Under the pieces are notes generated by a model, which worked only from the letters and a program-made list of their open reading frames with translations, did not search any database and was not told where the DNA came from. The position numbers were made by a program, and so were the translations under genes. From [Clostridium] innocuum (lineage in GTDB: Bacteria; Bacillota_I; Bacilli_A; Erysipelotrichales; Erysipelotrichaceae), in NCBI GenBank assembly GCA_012317185.1, contig CP048838.1, positions 2,542,001 through 2,606,000 of the forward strand: DNA of 64,000 bases, given 5' to 3'. Numbering within the stretch: the stretch's first letter is position 1; every line of letters begins with the position of its first letter. Of the stretch, positions 43,656 to 50,821 are shown piece after piece.

Positions 43656-43680
43656 ATCACCTGGCAAGTTGCCAGATGAT
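43656..43680. repeat. ICE palindrome, copy 2
   Basis: Left arm ATCACC, core TGGCAA-G-TTGCCA, right arm GATGAT; one arm position is mismatched. It lies 3 bp after a stop codon. Confidence 0.85.
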
Positions 43681-43836
43681 CGATCCAAACCATAAGGAAG
43701 AACAGAAGGTGTGAAAAAAACATGGAGTCATTCAAAAAAAAGTATGAAAAAATTCACTTTTGTAAATATACAACTACTGATCACATGGATAATCATTTGT
43801 GATATACTTCTTTCAAAAAGAAAAGAGGTATCTTCC

Positions 43837-44463
43837 ATGGAAATTATAACGATCATGGTTTCGGCGCTTTTGGGAGCAGTACTTACCTGGATTACATCCA
43901 CAGTGCTCTACAAAAAACAATCTACGATTGAAATGAGATGGACATTATTTCAATCGATACGTGATGAAATGTATGCATCAAAAAAGCTTATTGCAACCTA
44001 TTTCAATGAATTAGGCAAAATTGCAGCAGATATGCGCGAGGAAAAAGAGGCCAGCGAACATGTGCATATTGATTTTACAAATCTCTCCTCTATACATCAG
44101 GAATATTCTGTTCTGACGAATAAATTTCTGGCTTATATGAAAATGTATGAACCTGATACGATCTGCAAAATAATGTCGCATCTGCCCTTTGTATTCAAAA
44201 ACTCTGCACGAAAAATGAAATTCTATTTTTATCTGGAAACATGGAGAACTGCAATGTACTGTGATTTGAAATATCTGCTCGATGTAGAAAATAAACTACA
44301 GGAGATTTTGATTCCCTACCTTGATAAGACAGCTGCTCCAGATATATATGACGAAATATTAACAGTCATAAGCAATGTCCATGCATCCGACATGCAAACG
44401 ATAGACCTTGATGAAATTGGACTGTATGACTTTATGGCAGAAAGCTTCAGAAAAATCGTCTGA
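43837..44463 (+). CDS. Membrane-anchored protein with helical cytosolic part
   Basis: One N-terminal span (MEIITIMVSALLGAVLTWIT) is followed by about 180 helical residues. A GTG-started frame from 43711 is open, but AAAGAGGT lies before the ATG at 43837, and the region upstream looks like a promoter (TATACT at about 43803). The DNA is more AT-rich than its neighbours, suggesting separate acquisition. The frame may continue after a frameshift at 44451-44460 for about 31 more codons (ending DDYEKSVHQRLS at 44554). Confidence 0.6.
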   Translation: MEIITIMVSALLGAVLTWITSTVLYKKQSTIEMRWTLFQSIRDEMYASKKLIATYFNELGKIAADMREEKEASEHVHIDFTNLSSIHQEYSVLTNKFLAYMKMYEPDTICKIMSHLPFVFKNSARKMKFYFYLETWRTAMYCDLKYLLDVENKLQEILIPYLDKTAAPDIYDEILTVISNVHASDMQTIDLDEIGLYDFMAESFRKIV

Positions 44464-44612
44464 TAAATTTAGCTGCATGGCAATCAGATATTCTAAAGTC
44501 AACAGAAGAACTGCTGGACGACTATGAGAAAAGTGTTCATCAAAGATTGTCATAAAGTCTCAATAACAATGAATTACTTAGCAAACTGCTATGTAACACA
44601 GGAGGGAGAAGC

Positions 44613-44774
44613 ATGATATCGATACTTTTTATAGGGATGATCGTTTCCCTCTTCATCATATTGTCCTATGCTCTTTGCAGAGCGAGTGATGAAGCTGACA
44701 GAATGTTCGGATATAAAACCATGAGCAGAGATCATGAGATGACGTATGAAGATGACCATAAATCTTTAGAATGA
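44613..44774 (+). CDS. Small single-span membrane protein (53 aa)
   Basis: Begins MISILFIGMIVSLFIILSYA and ends in an acidic tail. GGAGGGAGAAG precedes the ATG. Unknown function. Confidence 0.65.
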   Translation: MISILFIGMIVSLFIILSYALCRASDEADRMFGYKTMSRDHEMTYEDDHKSLE

Positions 44775-44787
44775 CAAAGGATCTTGT

Positions 44788-44814
44788 ATCTACCTGGCAA
44801 ATTGCCAGGTAGAT
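44788..44814. repeat. ICE palindrome, copy 3
   Basis: Left arm ATCTACC, core TGGCAA-A-TTGCCA, right arm GGTAGAT. This is the longest perfect copy (13 bp per arm). It ends 23 bp before a start codon. Confidence 0.92.
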
Positions 44815-44837
44815 AGAAAAGGAGGTGCTTGAAAGCA

Positions 44838-45824
44838 ATGAATGACTTAAAAAGCAGAAAAGGATATATCAATACGAACTGTGAACGTAAGTATCCGGGA
44901 GTCAAAGACTATTATCTACGCTGCGTCAGTGACGAGGTCATAGACAGACTGCGAAAAGAATCTTTAGATGGTGTTTGCTTTCTATCTTTATCAGATCTCA
45001 GAGAAGCATATGATCTCACTAAGAGTGAAGGGCTAAAAGTGATGCTGTTGATCGATGATGAACCGGATATACAGCGTAAGGGTTGGCATAAGAATCTGGT
45101 CGAATATAGAATACAGGATCCAAAGGAAATGAAAAGCATAACAGTCCGGCTTCAGGACGAAGCTATGGATCTCTATGACGAAAAGGACGACGCACTTCAA
45201 CTGCTCGGGCATAAGTTGCTGCCGGGACTTGTCTATTCCCTTGCGCAGGCACGAAAGATCGCAACGGATCTGGTCAACATTCTCCAGCATAAGGAGATGC
45301 CAAAGAAAGTACAGGAAGGACTATTGGAAGCGTACGTACGTGCACATAAAGGTTACACGCTGACAGAAGAGATCCAGGAAGATGGCACCCATCTTCAGGT
45401 CCTCTTATATGATGGTCTTCCGATAGCAAAAGGAAGCGGCACTGAGCTCTTGAAGATGATAGGAATCGAAGGTGTCACAGTTTCTGATCTGAACGTATAC
45501 ACGAAGGAAGATATGGAACCTGTCCTATCCCGCTATCACGAATATGTCCAAAAAGGACAGATCAGCGAGATACTGAAGGATCGCTGTGATGAGTGGTTAG
45601 CTTCACAAGACCTGGATGAAAACAGTTTGGAGGGAATCATCGATAAAGACGATCTAACACTGGAGCTATGGGACAAACGAGCAGCACTGGACCCTACTCT
45701 CCCTTTCCGCCCTGCTTTGAACACGGAGGACATGCGATGGATGCAGGAGGAAGCGGACATACAGCTAGAGCAGATGCTCATTACAGAACTGGAGAAAGAG
45801 AAGGTGTTATCCTATGGATCCTGA
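44838..45824 (+). CDS. Unknown 328-aa protein
   Basis: Soluble, acidic protein starting MNDLKSRKGYINTNCERKY. No domain recognised; the middle has a regular helical region (LVYSLAQARKIATDLVNILQ). GGAGG lies 12 nt before the ATG; an in-frame TTG at 44829 is too close. It overlaps the next gene by 11 bp. Confidence 0.6.
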   Translation: MNDLKSRKGYINTNCERKYPGVKDYYLRCVSDEVIDRLRKESLDGVCFLSLSDLREAYDLTKSEGLKVMLLIDDEPDIQRKGWHKNLVEYRIQDPKEMKSITVRLQDEAMDLYDEKDDALQLLGHKLLPGLVYSLAQARKIATDLVNILQHKEMPKKVQEGLLEAYVRAHKGYTLTEEIQEDGTHLQVLLYDGLPIAKGSGTELLKMIGIEGVTVSDLNVYTKEDMEPVLSRYHEYVQKGQISEILKDRCDEWLASQDLDENSLEGIIDKDDLTLELWDKRAALDPTLPFRPALNTEDMRWMQEEADIQLEQMLITELEKEKVLSYGS

Positions 45825-46113
45825 TAGACTAGAGAAGTTCATGAGGAAGGACCATGCACGAATCTCCGGCTTTCACGGAGCGTCGTATACAAAAAAAGTA
45901 TTATGTCATCTCTTATGGATAACCGTGGGTGTCATCGTACTCATCCTTCTCACGATTATCACACTGCAGTTCCTGTACGATAGTATACGACTTGCGACTC
46001 TATTCCTCCTACTGATCATCGTCCTTGCCATAACGTTCCTGCTATATCGAAGGATGAGAAAAGCAAAACAAAGAAAGAAAATGAAAGAAATCGTAGATAG
46101 GCAGAGCGGGTAA
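45814..46113 (+). CDS. Two-span membrane protein (99 aa)
   Basis: Two adjacent hydrophobic helices (about 34-52 and 59-77) are followed by a basic tail (RRMRKAKQRKKMK). Its start overlaps the end of the 328-aa gene. Unknown function. Confidence 0.6.
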   Translation: MDPDRLEKFMRKDHARISGFHGASYTKKVLCHLLWITVGVIVLILLTIITLQFLYDSIRLATLFLLLIIVLAITFLLYRRMRKAKQRKKMKEIVDRQSG

Positions 46114-46117
46114 ACAC

Positions 46118-46146
46118 TTGTCTTTGAACTTCTACTATAGTAGAAT
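46118..46146 (+). promoter_or_regulatory. Promoter of the nuclease lipoprotein gene
   Basis: TTGTCT (46118-46123), a 17-bp spacer and TAGAAT (46141-46146). The transcript would begin at about 46153, so palindrome copy 4 lies inside the 5' leader. Confidence 0.7.
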
Positions 46147-46170
46147 TTAGTTGGAAAAGAGTGTCTGAAC

Positions 46171-46196
46171 CTGACCTGGCAAGTTGCCAGGTACAG
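46171..46196. repeat. ICE palindrome, copy 4
   Basis: Left arm CTGACC, core TGGCAA-G-TTGCCA, right arm GGTACAG; one base is unpaired. It lies between a promoter and the ribosome site, 17 bp before the ATG. Confidence 0.85.
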
Positions 46197-46213
46197 AAAT
46201 GAGGGAAAAGATC

Positions 46214-47080
46214 ATGAAAACGATCATCAAATTACTATTGTCTTCCTTGCTCGTCCTTTCATCGACAGGCTGTTCACCGCATAGCACGAAGAACGAACAA
46301 GATATATCATATATCGATATCTCCGAAATTCCAGCTTACTCCGGTACACCGTATGTGGAAATCGACGGCAATATACCGGCTTTCATGGAAGATGAGCTGT
46401 CTACGAAATCGTATGAGAACTACAGTGAGCTGGATGAGCTAGGCCGGTGCGGAGCTGCGATGGCAAACATCGGAAAAGATCTGATGCCTACAGAAGAACG
46501 AGGCTCCATCGGAATGATAAAGCCTTCCGGCTGGCATACCGTCAGGTATGATGACCTGATAGATGGGAAATATCTCTATAACCGGTGCCATCTGATCGGA
46601 TTCCAGCTGACCGGTGAAAATGCCAACGAGAAGAATCTGATAACCGGTACTCGGTATATGAACATGGAAGGTATGCTGCCATTTGAAGATATGGTTGCTG
46701 ATCATATCCAGGAAACGAATAACCACGTACTGTATCGGGTCACTCCGATATTTGAAGGTGATGACCTCGTAGCATCCGGTGTACAGATGGAAGCGCAGTC
46801 GGTGGAAGACCATGGAGAAGGTATCCGGTTCAATGTCTTCGTATACAATGTACAGCCCGGTATTACGATCGACTATATCACCGGAGAGAGTCATTTGGAA
46901 AAAGGAGTAGAAAAAGAGCAAAACGATACCGATGTGGAGATACGCGGAAACAAGGATTCGAAGATCTATCACTGTCCCGGCCAACGATCCTATGATGATA
47001 TGGAGGACTCAAAAAATCTGATCATATTCAACAGTGAAGAAGAGGCACAGGCAGCCGGGTATAGAAGAGCACAGCGGTAG
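46214..47080 (+). CDS. DNA/RNA non-specific endonuclease lipoprotein
   Basis: The 288-aa protein has a lipoprotein signal ending LSSTGC (Cys20), so it is probably anchored outside the cell. The nuclease part shows YNRCHLIGFQLTGENANEKN with candidate catalytic His126, the layout of EndA/streptodornase-type beta-beta-alpha metal nucleases. It would degrade extracellular DNA. The start at 46214 has GAGGG 8 nt upstream; earlier starts overlap the palindrome. Confidence 0.85.
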   Translation: MKTIIKLLLSSLLVLSSTGCSPHSTKNEQDISYIDISEIPAYSGTPYVEIDGNIPAFMEDELSTKSYENYSELDELGRCGAAMANIGKDLMPTEERGSIGMIKPSGWHTVRYDDLIDGKYLYNRCHLIGFQLTGENANEKNLITGTRYMNMEGMLPFEDMVADHIQETNNHVLYRVTPIFEGDDLVASGVQMEAQSVEDHGEGIRFNVFVYNVQPGITIDYITGESHLEKGVEKEQNDTDVEIRGNKDSKIYHCPGQRSYDDMEDSKNLIIFNSEEEAQAAGYRRAQR

Positions 47081-47100
47081 CCAGAAAGAAGGAAGATGCG

Positions 47101-47340
47101 ATGAGTAGAAGAGATGTGCAACTGCAACAGATGCGGGAACAGCAGCTGGTAGAAACGACCAGCAGGATCTATGCATCAACCGTGGCAGAGGTATTATTTG
47201 AGGCAGGCGTACCAAAGGAAGATATCGAGTATGTGCTTTCTCAAGTCATGGGCAAAGCAGAGGATCTTTCAAAAGGTTATATCGACGTAGATACGTATGT
47301 GGAATCAGTAGAAGAAAAAACAGGAATCACTTTAAAGTGA
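47101..47340 (+). CDS. Unknown 79-aa helical protein
   Basis: Soluble and acidic, starting MSRRDVQLQQMREQQLVETT. AAGGAAG precedes the ATG. It may form a unit with the nuclease gene. No family recognised. Confidence 0.55.
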   Translation: MSRRDVQLQQMREQQLVETTSRIYASTVAEVLFEAGVPKEDIEYVLSQVMGKAEDLSKGYIDVDTYVESVEEKTGITLK

Positions 47341-47373
47341 CCTGATATAAAGTAAAAAAACAAGCAAGATCAG

Positions 47374-47396
47374 CTACCTGGCAAGTTGCCATGTAG
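47374..47396. repeat. ICE palindrome, copy 5
   Basis: Left arm CTACC, core TGGCAA-G-TTGCCA, right arm TGTAG; the arm pair next to the core is mismatched. It ends 35 bp before an ATG. Confidence 0.85.
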
Positions 47397-47431
47397 GAGT
47401 AGACAGCGGAGAGACCGCATGGAGAAAAAAT

Positions 47432-49144
47432 ATGAACGAAAACAAAAAAATAGTCGAACATGGACCGACAGGTTTGAAACGGATACCGATCGGTATCTCA
47501 GATTATCGAAAATTGAAAACAGGAGATTATTATATCGTCGATAAATCCTTATTGATAAAAGAATTTTTGGATAGTGGCGCAGAAGTAACACTGGTGACCC
47601 GTCCTCGACGCTTTGGGAAAACATTGAACATGAGTATGATGGCAGAATTCTTCGACATCACAAAGGATTCAAAGGATATCTTCAAGGATACTGCGATCAT
47701 GGATACGGAATATATTCGTGAGATGAACCAATATCCTACGATCTTTCTGAGCTTTGCGGATGCGAAAGGCAGTCAGATGAGAATCGTAAAATGTATAAAG
47801 GAACAGCTATTGACAGCCTACAGATGTAACGCCCACCTATTGAAAGATCCGGATATGTTCGATAAACCAAAGTTCGACTTGATCATGAAAGGATTATCAA
47901 GCTTAGATGATGGAAGCTTAGAAACGATCGACCAGGCGATAGCATATCTCATGGAGAAGTGTCATCAATATTACGGAAAGAAAGTGATGCTCATCATAGA
48001 CGAATATGACACACCGTTTATAGAAGCGCATGTCGGAAATGTTTATAGCGAGATACACTCCGCACTTGCAGGATTGCTCAGCAGTGCACTGAAAGATAAT
48101 CCGAATTTGCAAAATGCTATGCTTACCGGGATACAGCGGGTCGCAAAGGAAAATATCTTTTCCGGATTGAACAACCCGGAGGTACGGACTGTAAGTGATA
48201 AAGCCTATTCCCAACACTTTGGATTCGTGAAGAAAGAAGTGGATATCCTATTGAAGTATTATGGCTTAGAATGCTCTGATGAAGTGAAGGCAATGTATGA
48301 TGGCTATAATATCGGTGGAACAGAAATCTATAATCCCTGGTCTATCCTCAATTATGCGAAGAATCATAAGCTGATTCCCTATTGGGTGAACGTAAGCTCT
48401 AATCAGCTTATAAAAAAAGCAATGGAGGAAATAAGAAAAAAACCAGAAACACACGGTGAACATAAATCCGGATTCGAAACCAAGTATGAAGAGTTGATAG
48501 AAAAAAAACAGGTAGAGACCGTAATGGATCTTCAAAAATGTTTTTATGAAGAATCAGATGCTGTAAGTCTATGGGGTCTTTTCGTAAATGCAGGGTATCT
48601 GACAATAAAACAAGAAAAATCGAGCACGTATTTATTGGAGATTCCAAACAATGAGGTCGCAGAGGAGTTTCAGAGACTTACTCTAAATTATTTGAATAAA
48701 GACTATGATATTTTCACTATGATGATGAGAGGCTTATACGATAAAGAACCTAATGTGTTCATAGAAAACTACCGAGACTTCCTATTGAATTCTACAAGTT
48801 ATCATGATCTGATCAGTGAAAACAGTTACCATACTCTTCTATTAGGGATGTGTGCCTGCCTATATGCAGATTATGAGGTAAAGAGTAATCAGGAGGCTGG
48901 AAAAGGCAGATACGATATCGTCCTACAAAGCAAGACGAGTAAGTTTCCTTCCTATATCATCGAATTAAAGTATTTAAAGAAAGAAGAATATGACAAGCAT
49001 CCGAAACTGTTGAAAGAAAAATGTGAGGAAGCTTTACGACAGATCGAAATGAATCGTTATGATATCACATTGAGCGGACAGATCATCCATATCGCATTAA
49101 CACACAGTGGTAAAGATGTAGAGATGCTTTGGAAAGAGGCTTGA
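47432..49144 (+). CDS. AAA-ATPase-like / PD-(D/E)XK nuclease-superfamily protein
   Basis: The 570-aa protein has the layout of a widespread accessory family (AAA_ATPase-like plus DUF1703). It starts with RIPIGISDYRKL, followed by a Walker A-like RPRRFGKTL (57-65) and a Walker B-like VMLIIDEYDTPF (about 185-196). The C-terminal nuclease-fold stretch has GKGRYDIVLQ and YIIELKYLK. The biological role is unknown; such genes are common cargo in gut Firmicutes. TGGAGAA precedes the ATG, beside a GCGG/CCGC mini-hairpin. Confidence 0.85.
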   Translation: MNENKKIVEHGPTGLKRIPIGISDYRKLKTGDYYIVDKSLLIKEFLDSGAEVTLVTRPRRFGKTLNMSMMAEFFDITKDSKDIFKDTAIMDTEYIREMNQYPTIFLSFADAKGSQMRIVKCIKEQLLTAYRCNAHLLKDPDMFDKPKFDLIMKGLSSLDDGSLETIDQAIAYLMEKCHQYYGKKVMLIIDEYDTPFIEAHVGNVYSEIHSALAGLLSSALKDNPNLQNAMLTGIQRVAKENIFSGLNNPEVRTVSDKAYSQHFGFVKKEVDILLKYYGLECSDEVKAMYDGYNIGGTEIYNPWSILNYAKNHKLIPYWVNVSSNQLIKKAMEEIRKKPETHGEHKSGFETKYEELIEKKQVETVMDLQKCFYEESDAVSLWGLFVNAGYLTIKQEKSSTYLLEIPNNEVAEEFQRLTLNYLNKDYDIFTMMMRGLYDKEPNVFIENYRDFLLNSTSYHDLISENSYHTLLLGMCACLYADYEVKSNQEAGKGRYDIVLQSKTSKFPSYIIELKYLKKEEYDKHPKLLKEKCEEALRQIEMNRYDITLSGQIIHIALTHSGKDVEMLWKEA

Positions 49145-49160
49145 CGGACTATGTTTCAAA

Positions 49161-49183
49161 CAACATGGCAACTTGCCATGTTG
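49161..49183. repeat. ICE palindrome, copy 6
   Basis: Left arm CAACA, core TGGCAA-C-TTGCCA, right arm TGTTG, perfect. It lies 16 bp after the ATPase gene. Confidence 0.9.
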
Positions 49184-49302
49184 AAGAAATACTTGGAGGA
49201 AAAAGCAGAAGGCTATCTGCTTTCCAACAGGCATATGAAAAAGAAGAAAAATTCGAACGGAAATTCATAAAAAAATATTTTGCAAAACGAAAGAAAAAAT
49301 AA
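49165..49302 (+). CDS. Possible 45-aa basic ORF or gene remnant
   Basis: The frame begins at the ATG inside palindrome copy 6 and ends KEEKFERKFIKKYFAKRKKK. The sequence looks protein-like, but there is no ribosome site, so it may be the tail of a lost gene. Confidence 0.3.
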   Translation: MATCHVEEILGGKSRRLSAFQQAYEKEEKFERKFIKKYFAKRKKK

Positions 49303-49345
49303 ATCGATAAAAAAGTCTAAATGGGTGATGAGGAGGATTTAGAAA

Positions 49346-50302
49346 ATGAAAAAGTTATTAAGTATGATAGCAGTGGCAGCATTGATATTGACGGGCTGTG
49401 TCAAAGACCTACAGGTCAAAACGCCAGAGAAGCTGACTGTAGAGTACGGTGATAAGCTGGATAACGATAAACTATATGACGCAAAGGAGTCAGACGAGAA
49501 TGTCAAAGTCGACAAGGTTTCCGGATATGATGCAAAGAAAGTCGGAGACCAGACGCTGAAAGTCACATTTACAGATGGTGATAAATCTACAGAAAAGGAA
49601 ATCAAGATAACTGTCAAAGATACCAAAAAACCAAAAATCGTACTGAAGAAGGATAAGATCACGATCACAGCCGGAGATAAGCTGACATTGAAGGACAATG
49701 TAAAATCTGTAAAGGATCCCGTCGATGGCAGCTTGAAGTACAGTGACAAGGAAATCAAGAAATCCGGATACTATATTGACAAGGGCAAGCTGGATACGAA
49801 GAAAGCAGGTACCTATGAAGTAGTTGTCAAAGCGTTCGATGCAAATGGAAATACTACAGATAAAACATTCAAGGTCACTGTGAAGAATAAAGTTGAGAAG
49901 AAAGCAACGACAGAACAAAATTCTGAGGCCGCAACTTCTCAGAACAGCAGCACTGGCCAACAGACGCAGGCAGTTTCCCCTTCCTCTCCTGCACAATCCA
50001 ATCAGAGTTCAGGATCCAGTGGACAAAGTGGTACAACATCAGGAGGATCATCTTCAGGAAATTCTGGAACCTCCACACCAGCAGAACAGCCTAATGCATG
50101 TGTTTCTGACGGAAATTTTGGTGCTATAGGAAATAGCGGACAAGTGTTTTATTCTGAAGCTGCAGCAGATGCATACGCAAATGAACAATTGAATTATGGT
50201 GAAGGACCATGGGGAAAAAAAGGATATGACGGATATCATGCATGGACAGTTTATGATAATTGTGGTGAACGTAATGATGTTTGGACAGTAGACTTTTATT
50301 AA
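49346..50302 (+). CDS. Lipoprotein with Ig-like repeats and Ser/Gly linker
   Basis: The 318-aa product has a lipobox ILTGC (Cys18). Two Ig-like/DUF5011-type repeats follow (each ending FTDGDKSTEKEIKITVKD or FDANGNTTDKTFKVTVKN). Next come a Ser/Gly/Gln-rich linker (about 185-250) and a C-terminal Cys-containing domain (ACVSDGNF to VYDNCGERNDVWTVDF). It is probably surface-exposed. GAGGAGG precedes the ATG. Confidence 0.8.
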   Translation: MKKLLSMIAVAALILTGCVKDLQVKTPEKLTVEYGDKLDNDKLYDAKESDENVKVDKVSGYDAKKVGDQTLKVTFTDGDKSTEKEIKITVKDTKKPKIVLKKDKITITAGDKLTLKDNVKSVKDPVDGSLKYSDKEIKKSGYYIDKGKLDTKKAGTYEVVVKAFDANGNTTDKTFKVTVKNKVEKKATTEQNSEAATSQNSSTGQQTQAVSPSSPAQSNQSSGSSGQSGTTSGGSSSGNSGTSTPAEQPNACVSDGNFGAIGNSGQVFYSEAAADAYANEQLNYGEGPWGKKGYDGYHAWTVYDNCGERNDVWTVDFY

Positions 50303-50332
50303 AAAGAAATTTATTTTAAATATAAACTATAG

Positions 50333-50338
50333 TATAAT
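50333..50338 (+). promoter_or_regulatory. Candidate -10 of the toxin mRNA
   Basis: TATAAT about 80 bp before the small toxin-like gene; the -35 (TTTATT at 50310-50315) is poor. Confidence 0.5.
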
Positions 50339-50368
50339 TGAAAGCGAAGATAGTGATAGACCTCAATT

Positions 50369-50398
50369 TATTGGAAGTAGACCCTTTCGGTTCCAATA
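50369..50398 (+). promoter_or_regulatory. 5' stem-loop before the toxin ribosome site
   Basis: TATTGGAA pairs with TTCCAATA around a 14-nt loop, ending two bases before GGAGGTGAT. In known type I toxin mRNAs a 5' stem limits ribosome access. Confidence 0.6.
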
Positions 50399-50412
50399 CT
50401 GGAGGTGATTAC

Positions 50413-50487
50413 TTGAATTTAGACTTGTATATCATTCTTCTTATTGTGCTAACAATAAAGGAAACGATCAAGATACTAAAAAAGTAA
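50413..50487 (+). CDS. Candidate type I toxin, 24-aa membrane peptide
   Basis: A TTG start, 3 nt after the strong ribosome site GGAGGTGAT, opens a 24-codon frame. The product begins MNLDLYIILLIVLTI and continues KETIKILKK. It has an acidic residue near the N-terminus, one hydrophobic helix and a basic tail, like small toxic peptides of type I toxin-antitoxin loci. The stop codon lies inside the stem of a long terminator, and an antisense promoter faces it. No known family is claimed. Confidence 0.65.
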   Translation: MNLDLYIILLIVLTIKETIKILKK

Positions 50488-50527
50488 TCGCCCCTTGACT
50501 TTTGACCGAGCTCGGGGCGATTACTTT
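50481..50527. terminator. Bidirectional terminator shared by toxin mRNA and antisense RNA
   Basis: AAAGTAATCGCCCC pairs perfectly with GGGGCGATTACTTT (14 bp) around a 19-nt loop. The T run is on the minus side, where seven A precede the stem on the plus strand, so the antisense RNA ends here; the plus-strand side is weaker. Confidence 0.85.
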
Positions 50528-50563
50528 CAAACTATCTCCATTTTCACTGAGATAAGATATCTC
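50481..50563 (-). ncRNA. Candidate antisense antitoxin RNA
   Basis: A transcript from the promoter at 50570-50598 would run about 80-90 nt leftward, contain a stem GAGATA/TATCTC and end in the shared terminator. It covers the 3' end of the toxin mRNA, the arrangement of type I antitoxins. Confidence 0.6.
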
Positions 50564-50569
50564 ATCTAT

Positions 50570-50598
50570 ATTATACACAAAAATACCAAAATAGTCAC
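50570..50598 (-). promoter_or_regulatory. Promoter of the antisense RNA
   Basis: On the minus strand GTGACT (50593-50598), a 17-bp spacer and a perfect TATAAT (50570-50575). Confidence 0.75.
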
Positions 50599-50625
50599 TA
50601 TTTTGAAAATTTAATAGAGAAATGA

Positions 50626-50652
50626 AAAGGACAGATTAGAAATCTGTCCTTT
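50626..50652. terminator. Hairpin with A/T flanks
   Basis: AAAGGACAGAT-tagaa-ATCTGTCCTTT, an 11-bp stem between the toxin locus and the leader repeats. It may be a terminator in either direction. Confidence 0.55.
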
Positions 50653-50723
50653 ATGCGTAGAAAGGAGAAAAGATGAGTTACTATAAGTATGCGTAGAAAG
50701 GAGAAAAGATGAGTTACTATAAG
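50652..50723 (+). repeat. Exact 36-bp tandem duplication carrying an RBS and start codon
   Basis: Two identical 36-bp units (50652-50687 and 50688-50723) each contain AAAGGAGAAAAG, ATG and the codons for MSYYK. The first unit is closed by a TAG codon of the second. Confidence 0.95.
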
Positions 50724-50768
50724 GTTGGTAGATTCAGGGCCGTAAGGCCCTATACGAATATAAGATAG
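50709..50768 (+). CDS. Candidate leader peptide (19 aa)
   Basis: The second unit opens MSYYKVGRFRAVRPYTNIR and stops one base before a terminator stem. Inside the frame AGGGCC-gtaa-GGCCCT forms a competing hairpin. The upstream unit would give only MSYYKYA. This is the layout of a transcription attenuator in front of the adhesin gene. Confidence 0.5.
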   Translation: MSYYKVGRFRAVRPYTNIR

Positions 50769-50769
50769 T

Positions 50770-50794
50770 AAAAGGCCAGTCACTGGCCTTTTTT
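50770..50794 (+). terminator. Terminator/attenuator in front of the adhesin gene
   Basis: AAAAGGCCAG-tca-CTGGCCTTTT followed by more T. Only 27 bp separate it from the adhesin start, leaving no room for a new promoter, so expression must come by read-through or from upstream. Confidence 0.8.
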
Positions 50795-50821
50795 CGTGTT
50801 TACAGAAAGTGAGGAAAGCAA

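Noticed and set aside
50652..50723. A two-unit direct repeat that could suggest a CRISPR
   Set aside because: The units are directly adjacent with no spacers and each holds an RBS and start codon.
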